Assembly: GCA_905221605.1 (NCBI GenBank)
Contig: CAJNDS010000060.1
Span: forward strand, 62,001 to 126,000
Direction of reading: 5' to 3'
From: Symbiodinium natans
Lineage: Eukaryota; Sar; Dinophyceae; Suessiales; Symbiodiniaceae
DNA length: 64,000 nt
In this document: positions 1 through 9,908 of the stretch, one piece after another
How positions within the stretch are numbered: position 1 is the stretch's first letter
How the letters are laid out: every line of letters starts with the position of its first letter
Position numbers and translations under genes: made by a program
The notes under the pieces: generated by a model
What the model was told of the DNA's origin: nothing
The model's input: only the letters and a program-made list of their open reading frames with translations
The model's database searches: none

Positions 1-84
1 GAAAGCTCGCGTAGCGAAGCTGGAGTTTTATCTGCTTTAGCAGCAGGGGGCCGACCACGGCCAGAAAACAGCGTATTATTGACA

Positions 85-271
85 CTATCTTATTAGGGGG
101 GGGGTGGAGGGGGGGGGGGGGGGGGGGGGGGGTAAATTGATATATCACACGAATTCCTTGGTTTTGGAAGGGGGGAGGGGGGGGGTGGGGGTAAATTGAT
201 ACATCACACGAATTCCCTGGTTTTGGAGGGGGGGGGGTGGGGGGGGGGGGGTAAATTGATATATCAATACC
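85..271. repeat. G-rich tandem repeat, three ~59-bp units
   Basis: Long G runs are interrupted three times (about 133, 191 and 251) by nearly the same block, which begins gtaaattgatatatcacacg and continues with a ttggttttgg segment. The first two copies differ at only a few bases and the third is cut short. The G runs could fold as G-quadruplex or cause assembly slippage, so the true copy number may differ. Confidence 0.85.
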
Positions 272-637
272 TTAAGGGGAGGCGTTTTTACGTCAAGACC
301 TGACTCCGTCGCGTGTTGACCGCAGCGCGTGAGTCAGGCTCCCAGCACAACATGCGTCGCCGCCCATTAGATGTGTTGATTGCAACAAGCTAGTTGATTG
401 CAAGAAGCTAGTATCTACCCAACACTGCGACGGCTGAAAAGAAGACGCTGGCCCCTCAAGCATGCCTCCAACTGGGCCCTGCCCGCACTTTCTCTTGCAA
501 CTTTGCTCTTGCTTCCGGCCCCCGAGCTTTCGTCCTCCCTGCCTCCGGCCCTCAAGTTAGCATTTGTGGGCTTTTGGTCTTTCGATGTCTTTCGGTCTGG
601 CCGGCATGAGCTCACAAACTTTTGAGTCCTTAAGTCT

Positions 638-901
638 TTAAACCACACCAAAAGGCTTGCGCAATCTAACCGTTTCCAATTCTGCTATGACATCTTCTGA
701 CAAGTTCTGACATAAGAAACGGTCGTGCGGTCCGAAAAACTCTTTTGTCAGTGTGTGAATCACATGGAGCGCAGTTGCTGCTGAGTCCTCGGCTTTCCCA
801 ATCCCAACATAAACTTCACCTTGTTTCCGGCATTCTGCGTCGTTGATCGCGGGGATTGCAGTGTTTCTCAGTGGCGGGACATCGCCGTTGTACCCTTGCA
901 A
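638..901 (-). CDS. Candidate terminal exon, unknown protein
   Basis: An 87-codon open frame on the minus strand ends in TAA at 638-640. Its translation is mixed and protein-like, with segments such as GKAEDSAATALHVIHTL, and ends LRKPFGVV. The triplet before codon 1 is an in-frame TAG inside ctgtag, which would serve as an AG splice acceptor, so I read this as the last exon of a minus-strand gene. I could not find its upstream exons: the sequence above 901 is mostly repeats. No family is recognised. It could be a chance open frame. Confidence 0.4.
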   Translation of the reverse strand: MQGYNGDVPPLRNTAIPAINDAECRKQGEVYVGIGKAEDSAATALHVIHTLTKEFFGPHDRFLCQNLSEDVIAELETVRLRKPFGVV

Positions 902-1218
902 CTACAGGGTTTGCATCGTGTATTCGGCCGCGGTATACAGGGCATGTTTGTGGTCCAAAACTCGAGTGTTAAGCGCATTCATGTTTTTTGGGCTTCCGGA
1001 AACTACTTGTTTCAGGAGTAGTTTTCTTGGGAGTTATGGAGTGTTGAGGTTTTGGGCTTGCACTCTATGTTCAGGTTTTGGGCTTGCGCTGTACCGCTGC
1101 TTTTTGGGGGATGCCCTGAACACCCTACATCCCAAACCCTAAAGCCCCAACAGAGGTAACAGGCTTAGGCCACAGGGGTGTAATTAGGTCAGGGTTTACG
1201 GGCAGTTTGGGAGAGATC

Positions 1219-1510
1219 AGCTGAAGGGGGAAGAGGGCTTTGGGCTTGCACTGCTGTAGGATTTTGCCAGATGTTTTGAGGTTTTGGGCCACTGTCTAGG
1301 TTTCGGGTTTGGAAGAGTTGGGCTTAAGGGGGAACAGGGCTTTGGGCTTGCACTGCTGTTGGAGGTTTTGGGCTTGCACTGTCTGGGTTTGGGGTTTGGG
1401 ACAGTTCGGGTTAAGGGGGAAGAGGGCTTTGGGCTTGCACTGCTGTAGAATTTTGGGCAAGGTGTTTGAGGTTTTGGGTTTCAGGTTTTGGGGGCACTGC
1501 TGGTGGAGAT
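1219..1510. repeat. Tandem repeat of ~90-100 bp, three copies
   Basis: The block aagggggaagagggctttgg followed by gcttgcactgctgt recurs at about 1223, 1324 and 1412. Each copy is followed by a degenerate gaggttttgggc and gtctgggtttgggg tail. The tail resembles worn TTTAGGG telomere-type sequence. Open frames through it on both strands are repeat shadows. Confidence 0.75.
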
Positions 1511-1989
1511 TCACAACCCTCCCCCCTCCTCCCCCTTGCCACCCCCCCACGGAAAATAAAATCGGGCACTTCAAGGCCGATGCGCAAAGCAGAAGCCAAG
1601 CAACCTTCAACAGGAAACGCAAAAAACCCTGCAAAAAGCCACAAAACAAAGAAGTAGAGCGCGGAAAACAGAAAGTCGAAATTGAAAAAAAGACGAAACA
1701 AAGACCAAAACCATAAAAGCACACCACAAAACGGTGAAACATGCAAAAACCCAGGGAAACGGAGACATAGAGTCAAGAAATGAGGAAGGACAAAAGACAT
1801 AAGTGTAAACCGCAGTTGAAAATCGCGTGCTAGACAAAGTGGAGGAACTGTCGCAAATACCGAGGTAAAAGGCCCAACAAAAACAAGATTCACTGCGGGC
1901 GAATACACGCCCCATTCCAACTACAGTACGACGGTCTAAGTGGGGGGGGGGGTGGGGGGTGGGGGGTGGGTGGGGGGACAGATTTTTGT
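1511..1989. other. No gene seen; low-complexity DNA
   Basis: This stretch holds a C-rich tract, an A-rich purine tract (about 1600-1700) and a G/T-rich tract (1935-1975). Its open frames translate to Lys-rich or Phe-rich low-complexity peptides and I do not accept them as genes. Confidence 0.5.
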
Positions 1990-2195
1990 CGGGATATCAC
2001 TAGTCTGATAAGATCTTTATAAATTCTGTGTTCCAGTGCGAGAAAACTCCTGATATTCTATTGCAAAGCGAAGCGAATAACAGAGCGACGTAAAATAGCA
2101 GGGAGTGAATAAAATTAATGAGGCGCGTGGTTTTACGAAGTGAACGAAAATAAGATACTAATGCGCCCATAATAAATATATTGTAAGGGCGCACA
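1990..2195. other. AT-rich island
   Basis: About 200 bp is clearly richer in A and T than its surroundings. It contains gaagtgaacgaaaataag near 2137, whose reverse complement shares the core ttttcgttcac with a second AT-rich island near 26400. It might be part of a mobile element or an organelle-derived insert. No terminal inverted repeat, target-site duplication or transposase was found. Confidence 0.4.
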
Positions 2196-2216
2196 CATCG
2201 TTCTCTCCCAACATAG

Positions 2217-2531
2217 CCAGGACGCGGGCGATGCTGCCAGGGGCTCGTTCAAGTCCGAGGCCATCACTGGTCGGTTTCCTCGACTCCTTCAAATGCTTCG
2301 TGGGGTGTATTCTGCAGCCCAGTGGCCGCGAATAGTCCAGCGGCTTGCGAGGCCAAGCCATCGAAGCAACACAACTCATGGCATGAAACGCACAAAATCC
2401 TTGCCCCGACCCGAAGCCCTGAACAAAAGCCCGCTCTCCACCCGCCGGAGGCTCCGAGACTGGTGTCGCAGAGCACGGAGGCCGGCAGCAGCGAAACTTG
2501 CCTCGATCCCATGGGCAGCAGATATATCCAG
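2217..2531 (+). CDS. Exon 1 candidate of SHIPPO/PG-rich repeat gene
   Basis: An open frame runs from an in-frame TAG at about 2214 to beyond 2531. Its second half is hydrophilic and disordered-looking (…PTRSPEQKPALHPPE…) and ends MGSRYIQ at a phase-0 donor, cag|gtatgt. Joined in phase to the exon at 2707 it reads RYIQ|ELPGPGSYDP, the usual lead-in to a PG-rich repeat. The true 5' end is unknown: the start may be one of several AG acceptors or an upstream exon. Splicing is inferred. Confidence 0.45.
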
Positions 2532-2706
2532 GTATGTGTTGGATGTTGTTTCCTGCTTAAGCCTTCGCAACACTTCTCCAAGCAGCGAGTTCATGTAATG
2601 TTTAAAAGCCCCCTGTCCTGGTGACGTTCTCTGACATGTACACCTGCAGAGACTGAAATAAATTGGCACTAGCATTGAGAGGCACTAGCATACAGCTACC
2701 GGGCAG

Positions 2707-2782
2707 GAGCTTCCTGGGCCCGGCTCCTACGATCCCATCACGAACCCGGACTTCCGTGCCGGGTGGAGGCGCGATCGAGCAG
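2707..2782 (+). CDS. SHIPPO (sperm-tail PG-rich) repeat exon
   Basis: The exon opens right after gggcag in phase 0 and encodes ELPGPGSYDPITNPDF, a clear match to the PGPGxY core of the sperm-tail PG-rich (SHIPPO, Pfam STPG) repeat. Proteins of this family (ODF3/CIMAP and STPG groups) sit in the flagellar axoneme, some as microtubule inner proteins, which suits a flagellated alga. The frame meets TAA within 12 codons. A GC donor (gag cag|gcaaac) would end the exon in phase 1 and match the phase of the next SHIPPO exon at 3440. The motif is seen in the sequence; the non-canonical donor is inferred. Confidence 0.6.
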
Positions 2783-3439
2783 GCAAACGCAACATTCTCT
2801 AAACCTCAGGAGGCTGAAAGCCGAAACCCGAGCCTTTCAGGATTGCCAAGACAGAGCACGTGGGCTTCGGAGTGAGTGGCGCGCGGTTCGCCAGCCCATG
2901 TGGTCGCAACGAGTGGACAGGGAGCGTCGAACTTTGGCCTTAGGATGCTTTAGGGGTTGATGGTGTATGCAAAGAAGGGGCTGAGGAGAGGATTTGGCGT
3001 TCTTTGTTGTTTTTTCGGTGGGGGAGGGGTGAGGCCAAAAGCCAGGGATTCAGCCATCGCCAAAATCACTTTACCTGCAGGAGACATGTCAGGGGCGTAC
3101 ACAACTCTACCCGGGGCACAATGGCAAGTTCTAAGTTCTGCGGGCAGTTTTAGCTGTGTCTTGGTTTTTTGGGATTTCTCCTCGCTTGTGAGGTTCGAAG
3201 TGGGCTTTCGCGGATGATCACCCTGAAAGTCCCTACGTTCGGTTTTATCGGGGCTGCTGTGGACGATTGACGGCGGAAGTTGGGGAGGGATTGCTGAAAC
3301 CCATGAGTATCAAAAACTCCGCCAGGCCTACGTTGACGTAGTGAGGGTCCACCTCCATAGCTCAAGCTTACGTGCCCAGCTACGACCTGCGACCCGGAAC
3401 TGCTGGCATGGTCATTTCTCAAATTGAAAATGAACTCAG

Positions 3440-3545
3440 AAAGCTACCCTCAAGGCGAGGCAGCCGACGTGCCACCGCCTGGATCGTATGAAGTACTCCC
3501 CGAGATCGTCAAAGGCCGATTGTTGAGTCAGTGTCAAGCTGCCAA
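3440..3545 (+). CDS. Second SHIPPO-like repeat exon
   Basis: After the acceptor aactcag the frame reads SYPQGEAADVPPPGSYEVL, another PG-rich repeat core (PPPGSYEV) like the one at 2707. It takes a phase-1 junction, the phase left by the proposed GC donor at 2783, so the two repeats would join without a frame break. The 3' limit is uncertain: the frame stays open to 3642, but the later part turns Cys-rich and is probably intron. More repeats may follow; the open frame at 3750-4022 contains GPKWGSQREGLKGPG, which is only faintly similar. Confidence 0.5.
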
Positions 3546-3783
3546 GAGCAGCCGCACCATGGTTTTTCTATGTTGGTGCTGCAGAGTTCGCGGTAGTGTA
3601 GCACGTTTGATAGACATTGCGTGCAATACCGATTGCATGTGAACTCTGTGCCATGACAATAGCCCCGCCATGACAATAGCCCAGCGCTCGCAATCAGCTA
3701 GATTGCTGCAAAAACACATGCATGCTGCTAACAGAGTGGTGAACTCACATTGAGGGCGCCCGACCACTATGAGGGAACCCGTG

Positions 3784-3799
3784 TTTTTTTTTTTTTTTT
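3784..3799. repeat. Poly-T run, 16 bp
   Basis: A homopolymer run inside sequence read as intron or intergenic. Confidence 0.9.
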
Positions 3800-3959
3800 C
3801 CGTGCCTCCTTGTTGTTGGCCCCCGCTACGCGGCCATCGACTGGGCAAGCAAGTCGGGATGCGCAGAGACCAATCAAATTAAGTCAAGGCATTCACTACA
3901 CAGACAGCAAAACCAACAACGCGTCCCACCAGTCTTCAGCAAAAGAAATTGTAAACAAC

Positions 3960-4128
3960 GGTCCAAAGTGGGGGTCTCAACGGGAGGGTTTGAAGGGTCC
4001 AGGGCAGGGGGGCTTGTTCTAGCCTCAGAATATCTTGGATCAGCACTCGACGTGTTCACAACACGAATGGGTGTGTTCGGTGATCCCAATCTTCGACAAC
4101 CTTCATGGATGGTGTTACATCCACATCA
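3960..4128 (-). CDS. Candidate minus-strand exon, Pro/Thr/Ser-rich
   Basis: The minus frame is open from about 4128 down to 3874. Its middle is hydrophilic and protein-like (SPNTPIRVVNTSSADPRYSE, then PPALDPSNPPVETPTL). It lies directly downstream, on the same strand, of the open frame at 4157-4567, so the two may be exons of one gene. A weaker plus-strand frame overlaps it. No domain is recognised. Confidence 0.35.
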
Positions 4129-4156
4129 TCCTTAAAGAACAACCGCGTCTTGCACA

Positions 4157-4567
4157 TTACTCATCTTTCCATGCAATGCAAATCAAAATTCCGCAAAAAC
4201 TTATCACATTAATCTCCTCTTCCAAATCCACTACGTCGCATTTGGAAACAAAGTATGCCAAATGATTCGGTACATGAAATGGCACGCAAGTGCGCCAGTC
4301 CGTTTCGTTTTTCGGAACCGCCAACATTCGACAAACACACTGACAGGTTTGTCCTTCAGCAAAGACATGTGCCATCTGTGAGCGTGCGAAGTCCGTCGTA
4401 ACGGCGTCTTCTACTTCTTGACTAGGGATCACGCTGCGAACGCGGGTAGGAAGGTGCACACTCAAGCCTTTTCGATGCGGAGAGCACCAGCGCACCTGAG
4501 TCTGTGCATCGGTGTTCAACCTACTCTCATTCTCGACATCAAATCCCCCTCGGACAACGACAAACAT
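4157..4567 (-). CDS. Candidate minus-strand exon, unknown protein
   Basis: A 136-codon frame begins at an ATG (MFVVVRGGFDVENES…) just after an in-frame TAG that could be an acceptor (tactag). It carries a Cys-containing middle (EGQTCQCVCRML), an acidic helix-like segment (CDVVDLEEEINVISF) and stops at 4157. The composition is balanced and not repeat-driven. I recognise no family. It may be one exon of a gene that continues to 3960-4128. Transcript support is needed to separate it from a chance frame. Confidence 0.4.
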   Translation of the reverse strand: MFVVVRGGFDVENESRLNTDAQTQVRWCSPHRKGLSVHLPTRVRSVIPSQEVEDAVTTDFARSQMAHVFAEGQTCQCVCRMLAVPKNETDWRTCVPFHVPNHLAYFVSKCDVVDLEEEINVISFCGILICIAWKDE

Positions 4568-4569
4568 TC

Positions 4570-5530
4570 CCTGAAGTAGCTGCTAGTATCTTGGTCTTGT
4601 GGTCCAAGAAGCTGGGACTCCTAGAATCCAACTAGGGTTCAATCTTAAACTTGAAGAGCACCTTTCAGAATCTTATTCATTTTTTTCCCGTGCGTACCGC
4701 TGCGTACGTTTTAGACTCAGACTTGAATGAGTCATAATATAGGTCTCTCGCTATATACATATGTATACATACATATATCTATGCATGTACGACTGTTTGT
4801 TGTCCCACACCGTGAGTCCGTGAGCTGACGGAGTGAGTGAGCTGGGCCGCAGCAGCATACAAAAACTGCGCTGCACGAACTGCAAACGGCCAGCTTCTGA
4901 ACAAGATCCTACGACCCAGTTTCTTTCAAGCAGTGGTTCGGGTTTCAGGGATGCTTGAGGGTCGAATACCGGCCAGCTGTGAGCCCGGCCACTGCAACAG
5001 CCCGGAAGCAAAAGGGACGGCAAAAGGGACGTTTGAGGTTTCAATGTTGCAAGCCTTGGCCGTTCATGCACGCGACCGGCTAGTCACAAACCCTGGGTTT
5101 ACGAAGCTTGCGGGTGCCAGGCGGCTGCTACTCCTTCCGATCCACGGAGGCTGCGGAAACTAACTGGTCTGGCTGTTGCCTTTTGGAGCTTCCAGATTTA
5201 TCTAGCCCAGAGGTAATTCTAGCTTGGAGGTAGCTTTAGCAGTTATGACTTTCTAGCGCTTCTTTGTTTGGGTTAGTCAAAAGCAGGGGGCTGAATGTGC
5301 GCATGGCTGGCTATGTGAGGAGCCACCCGGACCATTTTTCACAATCTTCCGTGTAGGCCCAACATTGTAACACCTCGCTGCCACAGCTCAGCATCTGCAC
5401 AAGGCGCGTGGGTTGCCAATGCCAAAAGTGCCGCTCAAGGGCCTTGATCCAGGCTGCGAGACTGGTTGGCTTTGTGCATCGGTGCTGGCTGGAGCGGGGA
5501 AGTTTGGGGCCAGACAAACGGTTAATACTT
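4570..5530. other. No accepted gene
   Basis: A short TA-rich tract sits at 4755-4785. Frames at 4837-5163 (+) and 5311-5553 (-) are open for 80-108 codons, but I cannot favour either strand. Confidence 0.4.
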
Positions 5531-5531
5531 C

Positions 5532-5759
5532 GTGCAGACTCGTGCGCTTTCAATCATGAGGGGCGAAATGCAGTGTGGAATTCGAAGATCGGATGTGGCA
5601 AAATCGCTTGAAGCTCTGTCGGAGCAACGCCCGCTGGCTGTGCCCCACTTGAAACACCCTGGCGCACTATGCATACCTGAATTGTGCAGGCTCTTACGAC
5701 GTAGCGAAGAGTTTGGTGCGGAAGACCTTCAACACAAAGGAACCTTGGATTGCAGATAA
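5532..5759 (+). CDS. Candidate exon, helical unknown protein
   Basis: An open frame of 75 codons. From about 5549 it is amphipathic and protein-like (SDVAKSLEALSEQRPL, later CRLLRRSEEFGAEDLQ) and ends at TAA. No domain is recognised. It may continue to a further exon near 5880-5975 (NALLLQTPSDKRPPPRG), which runs into a poly-G tract that breaks the frame. Confidence 0.35.
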   Translation: MQTRALSIMRGEMQCGIRRSDVAKSLEALSEQRPLAVPHLKHPGALCIPELCRLLRRSEEFGAEDLQHKGTLDCR

Positions 5760-5974
5760 TGATGGCAGCGTGGTACTTGAGATGTCAAGCAGGAAAGGTG
5801 TTAACCCTTCAGCCTGCTGCCCCAAAGCCAAATAGCCATCCCCAGCAGGAAAAGGCCGCAAACTTGACAACTTGCGAAACCCTTAGGTGGAGGAAAATGC
5901 TCTCCTTCTGCAGACGCCCAGCGACAAGCGCCCGCCTCCACGGGGCCCCTTCCCGTGGGCCGAAGGCCCAAGGG

Positions 5975-5975
<1 letters not shown>

Positions 5976-6007
<32 letters not shown>
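5976..6007. repeat. Poly-G run, 32 bp
   Basis: An uninterrupted G homopolymer. Frames on both sides are open but shift relative to each other across it, and its length is unlikely to be exact in any assembly. Confidence 0.95.
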
Positions 6008-6159
6008 CGAATAGACTGGCCAGAAGGCAAATGTGGAATCTATGTGGGGTCTCGGAAATTGATGCTTTGCCAGGGCAATGAAGGCACAGCTGTTCTCTGT
6101 TGCAGGCCTGAGCTAGACGTATGTATCGCTTTTCTCATCTTAGAGGTCTAAATTAGACG

Positions 6160-7028
6160 CAAGCGCATGGCGTCGGTCACCTCGCCGTTTCCATGCACAC
6201 TGGCGTCTGTGCCATGGCTGCCACAGGTGACAATAGCCTGCGAGGTACCGCCTGGCCTTGAAGCAAGAAGCACCGAACTCTCGCGCAGTACGCTTAGACT
6301 AAACAGCTTCTTAAGTGGGATGCACGCGCGCCGCTTCTCCGTGCAAAGTTGCAGAACAGCCGCGACAGCCTCGAGATTTACTTAAAAGTCGGGAGCAGTA
6401 CATGCCAGGATCCACCTGGAGGCCGAGACAGGCGCTCGCCACTTGGCGCCTTCTTCAGCTTCCGTTTAGCTTCTTCAATAAGTAAGTTCATGCAATGGCA
6501 CCATGGTACCAAGCAACCATAGGCCTTAGGCCTGCCTGCTTTCTAGCTTTCTATTTCACTTCTCATGGCGTCACGTACCATGGCAGTTCCTTCCGGAGTT
6601 GGAGGATGCCTGTTGCTTTTGTTCTGCCGTTTCAGACTTGGTTTCGGTATTCCTAGATGCACACCTGTAGGTTGCGATCGGCCGTATGCGACCTGGTGCG
6701 AGCATGCTTGCCCACTGCTGTTCAATTTTGTACACACTTCCGTACAGCCGGATCAGGGGTCCAAGCATGCATCTGTGCAGCACGATGGATGGCAGAGGGT
6801 CCTGCCTGTAGCTGCTTACGCATGCGGCGATGCCACAGCGACTGTTCTACACGGGAAGGTGGAGCTTTGAGCTTCAACACTTTCCAGTCGCGCATCACCT
6901 CCAATGACAAATCCGTACAGGCTCTGCAACTTCGCGGCTGACGCAGGGACCAGGATCTACATGAATTCGAGCTGTCGGCCTATGTCGGCCCACCCTTCCC
7001 AGATCTTGGCCCCTTGAGCTCAGGATCT
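6160..7028. other. No gene seen
   Basis: Several open frames of 60-100 codons overlap on both strands (for example 6565-6870). None has a motif, charged helical composition or convincing splice sites. Confidence 0.4.
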
Positions 7029-7088
7029 ATCTCTCTCTCTCTGTCTCTCTCTCTCTCTCTCTCCCTCTCCATTCCTCTCCCTCCCCCC
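7029..7088. repeat. CT-rich pyrimidine tract
   Basis: A (CT)n run with interruptions, followed by ccctctcc and ctcccccctc. It lies immediately before a charged coding exon and would make a strong polypyrimidine tract for its acceptor. Confidence 0.85.
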
Positions 7089-7095
7089 TCGTTGA

Positions 7096-7230
7096 CTGCG
7101 CGTGAAAGTAGTTGCCGAACGCTACCAGAACGCTACCAAACGCAAGCCTCTTGACCAAGCTTCCCAGAGCAAGGCACAAGCTGCCTTGGAGGCGGACATG
7201 GAGGCAAAGGCTGATGCCAAGTCGGGCTGA
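7096..7230 (+). CDS. Candidate C-terminal exon, Ala/Lys/Glu-rich tail
   Basis: The frame follows an in-frame TGA at 7093 and reads KVVAERYQNATKRK, then SKAQAALEADMEAKADAK, ending SG and TGA at 7228. The Ala/Glu/Lys helix looks like a genuine charged C-terminal tail. Acceptors such as gtgaaag lie just upstream, after the CT-rich tract. It has no ATG of its own, so it must be spliced to earlier exons, which I did not identify. Confidence 0.45.
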   Translation: MRVKVVAERYQNATKRKPLDQASQSKAQAALEADMEAKADAKSG

Positions 7231-7457
7231 GAGCTTCGACTTCGCTTGGCTCCCGAGGTGGGTCGCCGGTCATAGCGGTGCATAGTCCTAGCCCTCCCTT
7301 CTGGTAGCATGATGGACAGTGTAGTTGAGAAGGCAGGTGCCGTCTAGGTACTGAAAGTAGGGGTTCTTTGTTTTGAGCCGGTTCGTCACTATGGAATGCG
7401 CAACTCGCCTGGTTTAGTAGCAGAGCTCTGGGTGCTAATCTGATTCGGCGGTAGAGG

Positions 7458-8336
7458 CTAACTTAGGCACAGGCTTGCGTCTTTAGCTGGTAGAGGTTCT
7501 GCTCTCATGGGCCGGCGAAAGAAGTTCTGCAACGCACCCGTTGAAATCAGTAGGATGCGCTGTGCTGCCTCCAAAACTGGACAAGCACGCCCGAAGCCAT
7601 CGCCAGAGCAGCTGCTTTCAATGCATCTCCTTTCCGAAGGAGCATTCACGATACTTTCTGGCAGTGGCAAAGAACATGGAAACGTGAAACCGCTGCCTAA
7701 GTTACAGCATAGTGCGAAGACGGAAGACGGCAGCTGCATGGCAAAGCCACGATTTTCATGATTAATTGTTTCATTCGGACCGCTTACGGCCGTATGACGC
7801 TGTGCACGCTGTTGCAGAACCAAAGATGGAACAAAGCAAAAGCTCGGCCTTTGTATTGGTGTTGAACATTCGATGGACGATACTTTCTGATGAAGGGTTC
7901 TGTCGCCATGCCTGGCATGCCAGCTTCTGCGGACGACATGGTCGCCCCGTGTCAATGTCTCTGTCAGGTTCATGTGCGCGACTACCCCCCAGCCTGCTTT
8001 CCAAGAAAGCAGCTGTACCATACTTGTCGCAGGGACCGTGGCATGACAAATGCTGTCTGGGCCAATAATGAAGACCCCAGCAGGCATGTAGCTTAAGCCG
8101 TAACCCAAAATACGATAATAAGCAGCCGTGCCCCCAAAAGGTGGGCATGTTGAGCCCAGTCGGAGCATTGGCTGAGTCCACGCTGCCAAGGCTGGCCAGC
8201 CTGCTCTTCTGAGAAGGGTTCGTGGGTTACTCCCTGGCAACCGAGTGCCAGCAATGTACACCCGAATGTTTAGGGGTAAAAGAACCAGCACCTTCTCATC
8301 CTCACCGTGGCGAGTGCTTGTGGCACAGCGCAACAA
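7458..8336 (-). CDS. Long minus-strand ORF, 292 aa, unknown
   Basis: This is among the longest frames in the window not caused by simple repeats, and a frame of this length is unlikely by chance in sequence of this composition. Against it, the translation is rich in Cys, Pro, Ser and Arg without clear domains, and plus-strand frames across it (7507-7761, hydrophilic) look at least as protein-like. It begins at ATG 8336 and ends at 7458. It could be a real gene, or the shadow of plus-strand exons. No family is recognised. Confidence 0.25.
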   Translation of the reverse strand: MLRCATSTRHGEDEKVLVLLPLNIRVYIAGTRLPGSNPRTLLRRAGWPALAAWTQPMLRLGSTCPPFGGTAAYYRILGYGLSYMPAGVFIIGPDSICHATVPATSMVQLLSWKAGWGVVAHMNLTETLTRGDHVVRRSWHARHGDRTLHQKVSSIECSTPIQRPSFCFVPSLVLQQRAQRHTAVSGPNETINHENRGFAMQLPSSVFALCCNLGSGFTFPCSLPLPESIVNAPSERRCIESSCSGDGFGRACPVLEAAQRILLISTGALQNFFRRPMRAEPLPAKDASLCLS

Positions 8337-9133
8337 GCTCCACCCAGCTTGTCATGTAGGACTGTAGGATATTGTAGGACACCTGAGTGAGCTCAGGGCC
8401 GTTGGCTAAAACATACGTCAAAGGCCCAGTTTCAGAAACCTCCTGGCATTTGTGCAATGAGGTGGCAAAAAAATCCTCCTGGGCCGCCGTTGTTTTGAAC
8501 TATTCCCTCCCTTGCTCGAAGGTTTTGCTCGGTTTTGTCGCTAGACCACTTCCGCGCTGCGTGATGGGCGTTGCAAGCAGGAGGAGATCATTGGGTGGGA
8601 TCTAGTATGTCAGTAAGTGTTAAGGTGTAAGTGCAAGTGTAACAGTGTGTGTGTGTGTGTGTGTGTGTGTTGCAATCTTGTGAGAAGCCGACAGCACTTG
8701 CACACATTACGGGGCCAGTGTGCGGCTCTGAGTCCGGCCAAAGTGCCTTTGTGCAACTGGCCATGGTCTGGGCCTTTGGGGCTTCTTGGGGGACCCGTTT
8801 TGATCCCTTGAGTGGAGTTTTCGACAGGGTGTTGTGGCTCAGTTTTGGAGGGTTTCCTTGAGCTCGTTCTGCTGCGACATCTTGGCATGGAAATTCCTTT
8901 CAAGGTTTCTTGGGCTACAGATCCTTTCCAGAGGCCCATGCCCAACCGCAATTGGTGTATCGACGCTACTTAGCAGCTACTTGCATGTGTAGCTGAGGGT
9001 CAAGAGTCGATAAAGGGTAAGACCAGAGACCGGGCATTGCTGTTGCCAGCTGCAATATTCCCCCGGCCGCTACACTCGCCTACCCGGAACACGCAAACCT
9101 TTGCTCTCCTGAGATTGAGAAGCGAGCCGTGCG
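8337..9133. other. No gene seen; (GT)13 microsatellite at 8645-8671
   Basis: A clean dinucleotide run lies in the middle. Flanking frames are short and unconvincing on both strands. Confidence 0.5.
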
Positions 9134-9385
9134 GTGGTAGACTTTCAAAAGCTTTTCGTGGAGCCCGTAAGGTGCAGCATGTACAACCCGCGTGCTTTTG
9201 TAAAATCCTTTTGCTACATCAAAGTCGTACGCTCGAAGCGCGCCTTCCCGACTGCCAAGGCCCTGTGCATGCAGCCGCTGTTGGGTGTCCTGGGCAGCGT
9301 CTGCGAGGCCACGGCGCAGCACCTCGGCGGACAGAAGTTGAAGACCTCACGGAGACGTACTCGTAGCAGTCGCAGCAGCTGCTAG
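9134..9385 (+). CDS. Candidate exon with Arg/Ser-rich end
   Basis: An 83-codon frame whose second half reads FPTAKALCMQPLLGVLGSVC, then ATAQHLGGQKLKTSRRRTRS, and stops at TAG with an RS-type tail (RSSRSSC). The usage is plausible for this genome, but an antisense frame (9080-9322) is also open. No domain is recognised. Confidence 0.35.
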   Translation: MVDFQKLFVEPVRCSMYNPRAFVKSFCYIKVVRSKRAFPTAKALCMQPLLGVLGSVCEATAQHLGGQKLKTSRRRTRSSRSSC

Positions 9386-9821
9386 CGATGTTTTGCCACG
9401 TCTGCCATGTACACCCTGCAAAACCGGTGTTTAGTCGTTTAAGAGTGCCGACCACGGGCGGCCTCGCCGCATCTATTGGCAAAGAGGATCTTGCCCTGAG
9501 GGTCAGTTGTCTTGAGAGAGACTCCTGTCGCATGTGCCCTGCATTCAGGGTGGCGGACGCAGAGGCCAGACATGGGCCACACATGGAGACTTGATGGTTT
9601 CGTTTGGAGGTCGTCAGGGCCAGAAGACTGCAGGAGGAGGCAGTTTAGGGGACTTTAGGGGATTCAGGACAATGGGCCGTCTGGAGTCATTTCTGTGTGG
9701 CCTTTTGCGGATTCGACCAATGCTCCTCTCATGCTGCTCTTGGAGCGACACTGCATCGTCCGGTTGGCTTTAGGCAGGGACCTTAGAGGTTCCAATGGTC
9801 TACAGTCTACAGCCGTCGTCA

Positions 9822-9908
9822 ATGGCAGAACCTGACAACGAGGTGGAGCGCCAGGCACAAGCTGCGCCGGAGTACGAGAAGTGGATCGCTGAGGCACTCC
9901 AGACTTGA
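9822..9908 (+). CDS. Short acidic/helical candidate exon
   Basis: A 28-codon ATG frame encodes MAEPDNEVERQAQAAPEYEK followed by WIAEALQT and TGA. The Glu/Gln/Ala helix is strongly protein-like for its length. It may be a first coding exon (ATG present) whose stop is really intronic, or a small ORF. It is too short to assign to a family. Confidence 0.35.
   Translation: MAEPDNEVERQAQAAPEYEKWIAEALQT

Noticed and set aside
3424-3642. Copia-type gag fragment (YEVLPEIVKGRLL resembles LPEEVxGWLLL)
   Set aside because: The PPPGSYEV core and in-phase link to the PG-rich exon at 2707 fit a SHIPPO repeat better. No other retroelement domain is nearby.
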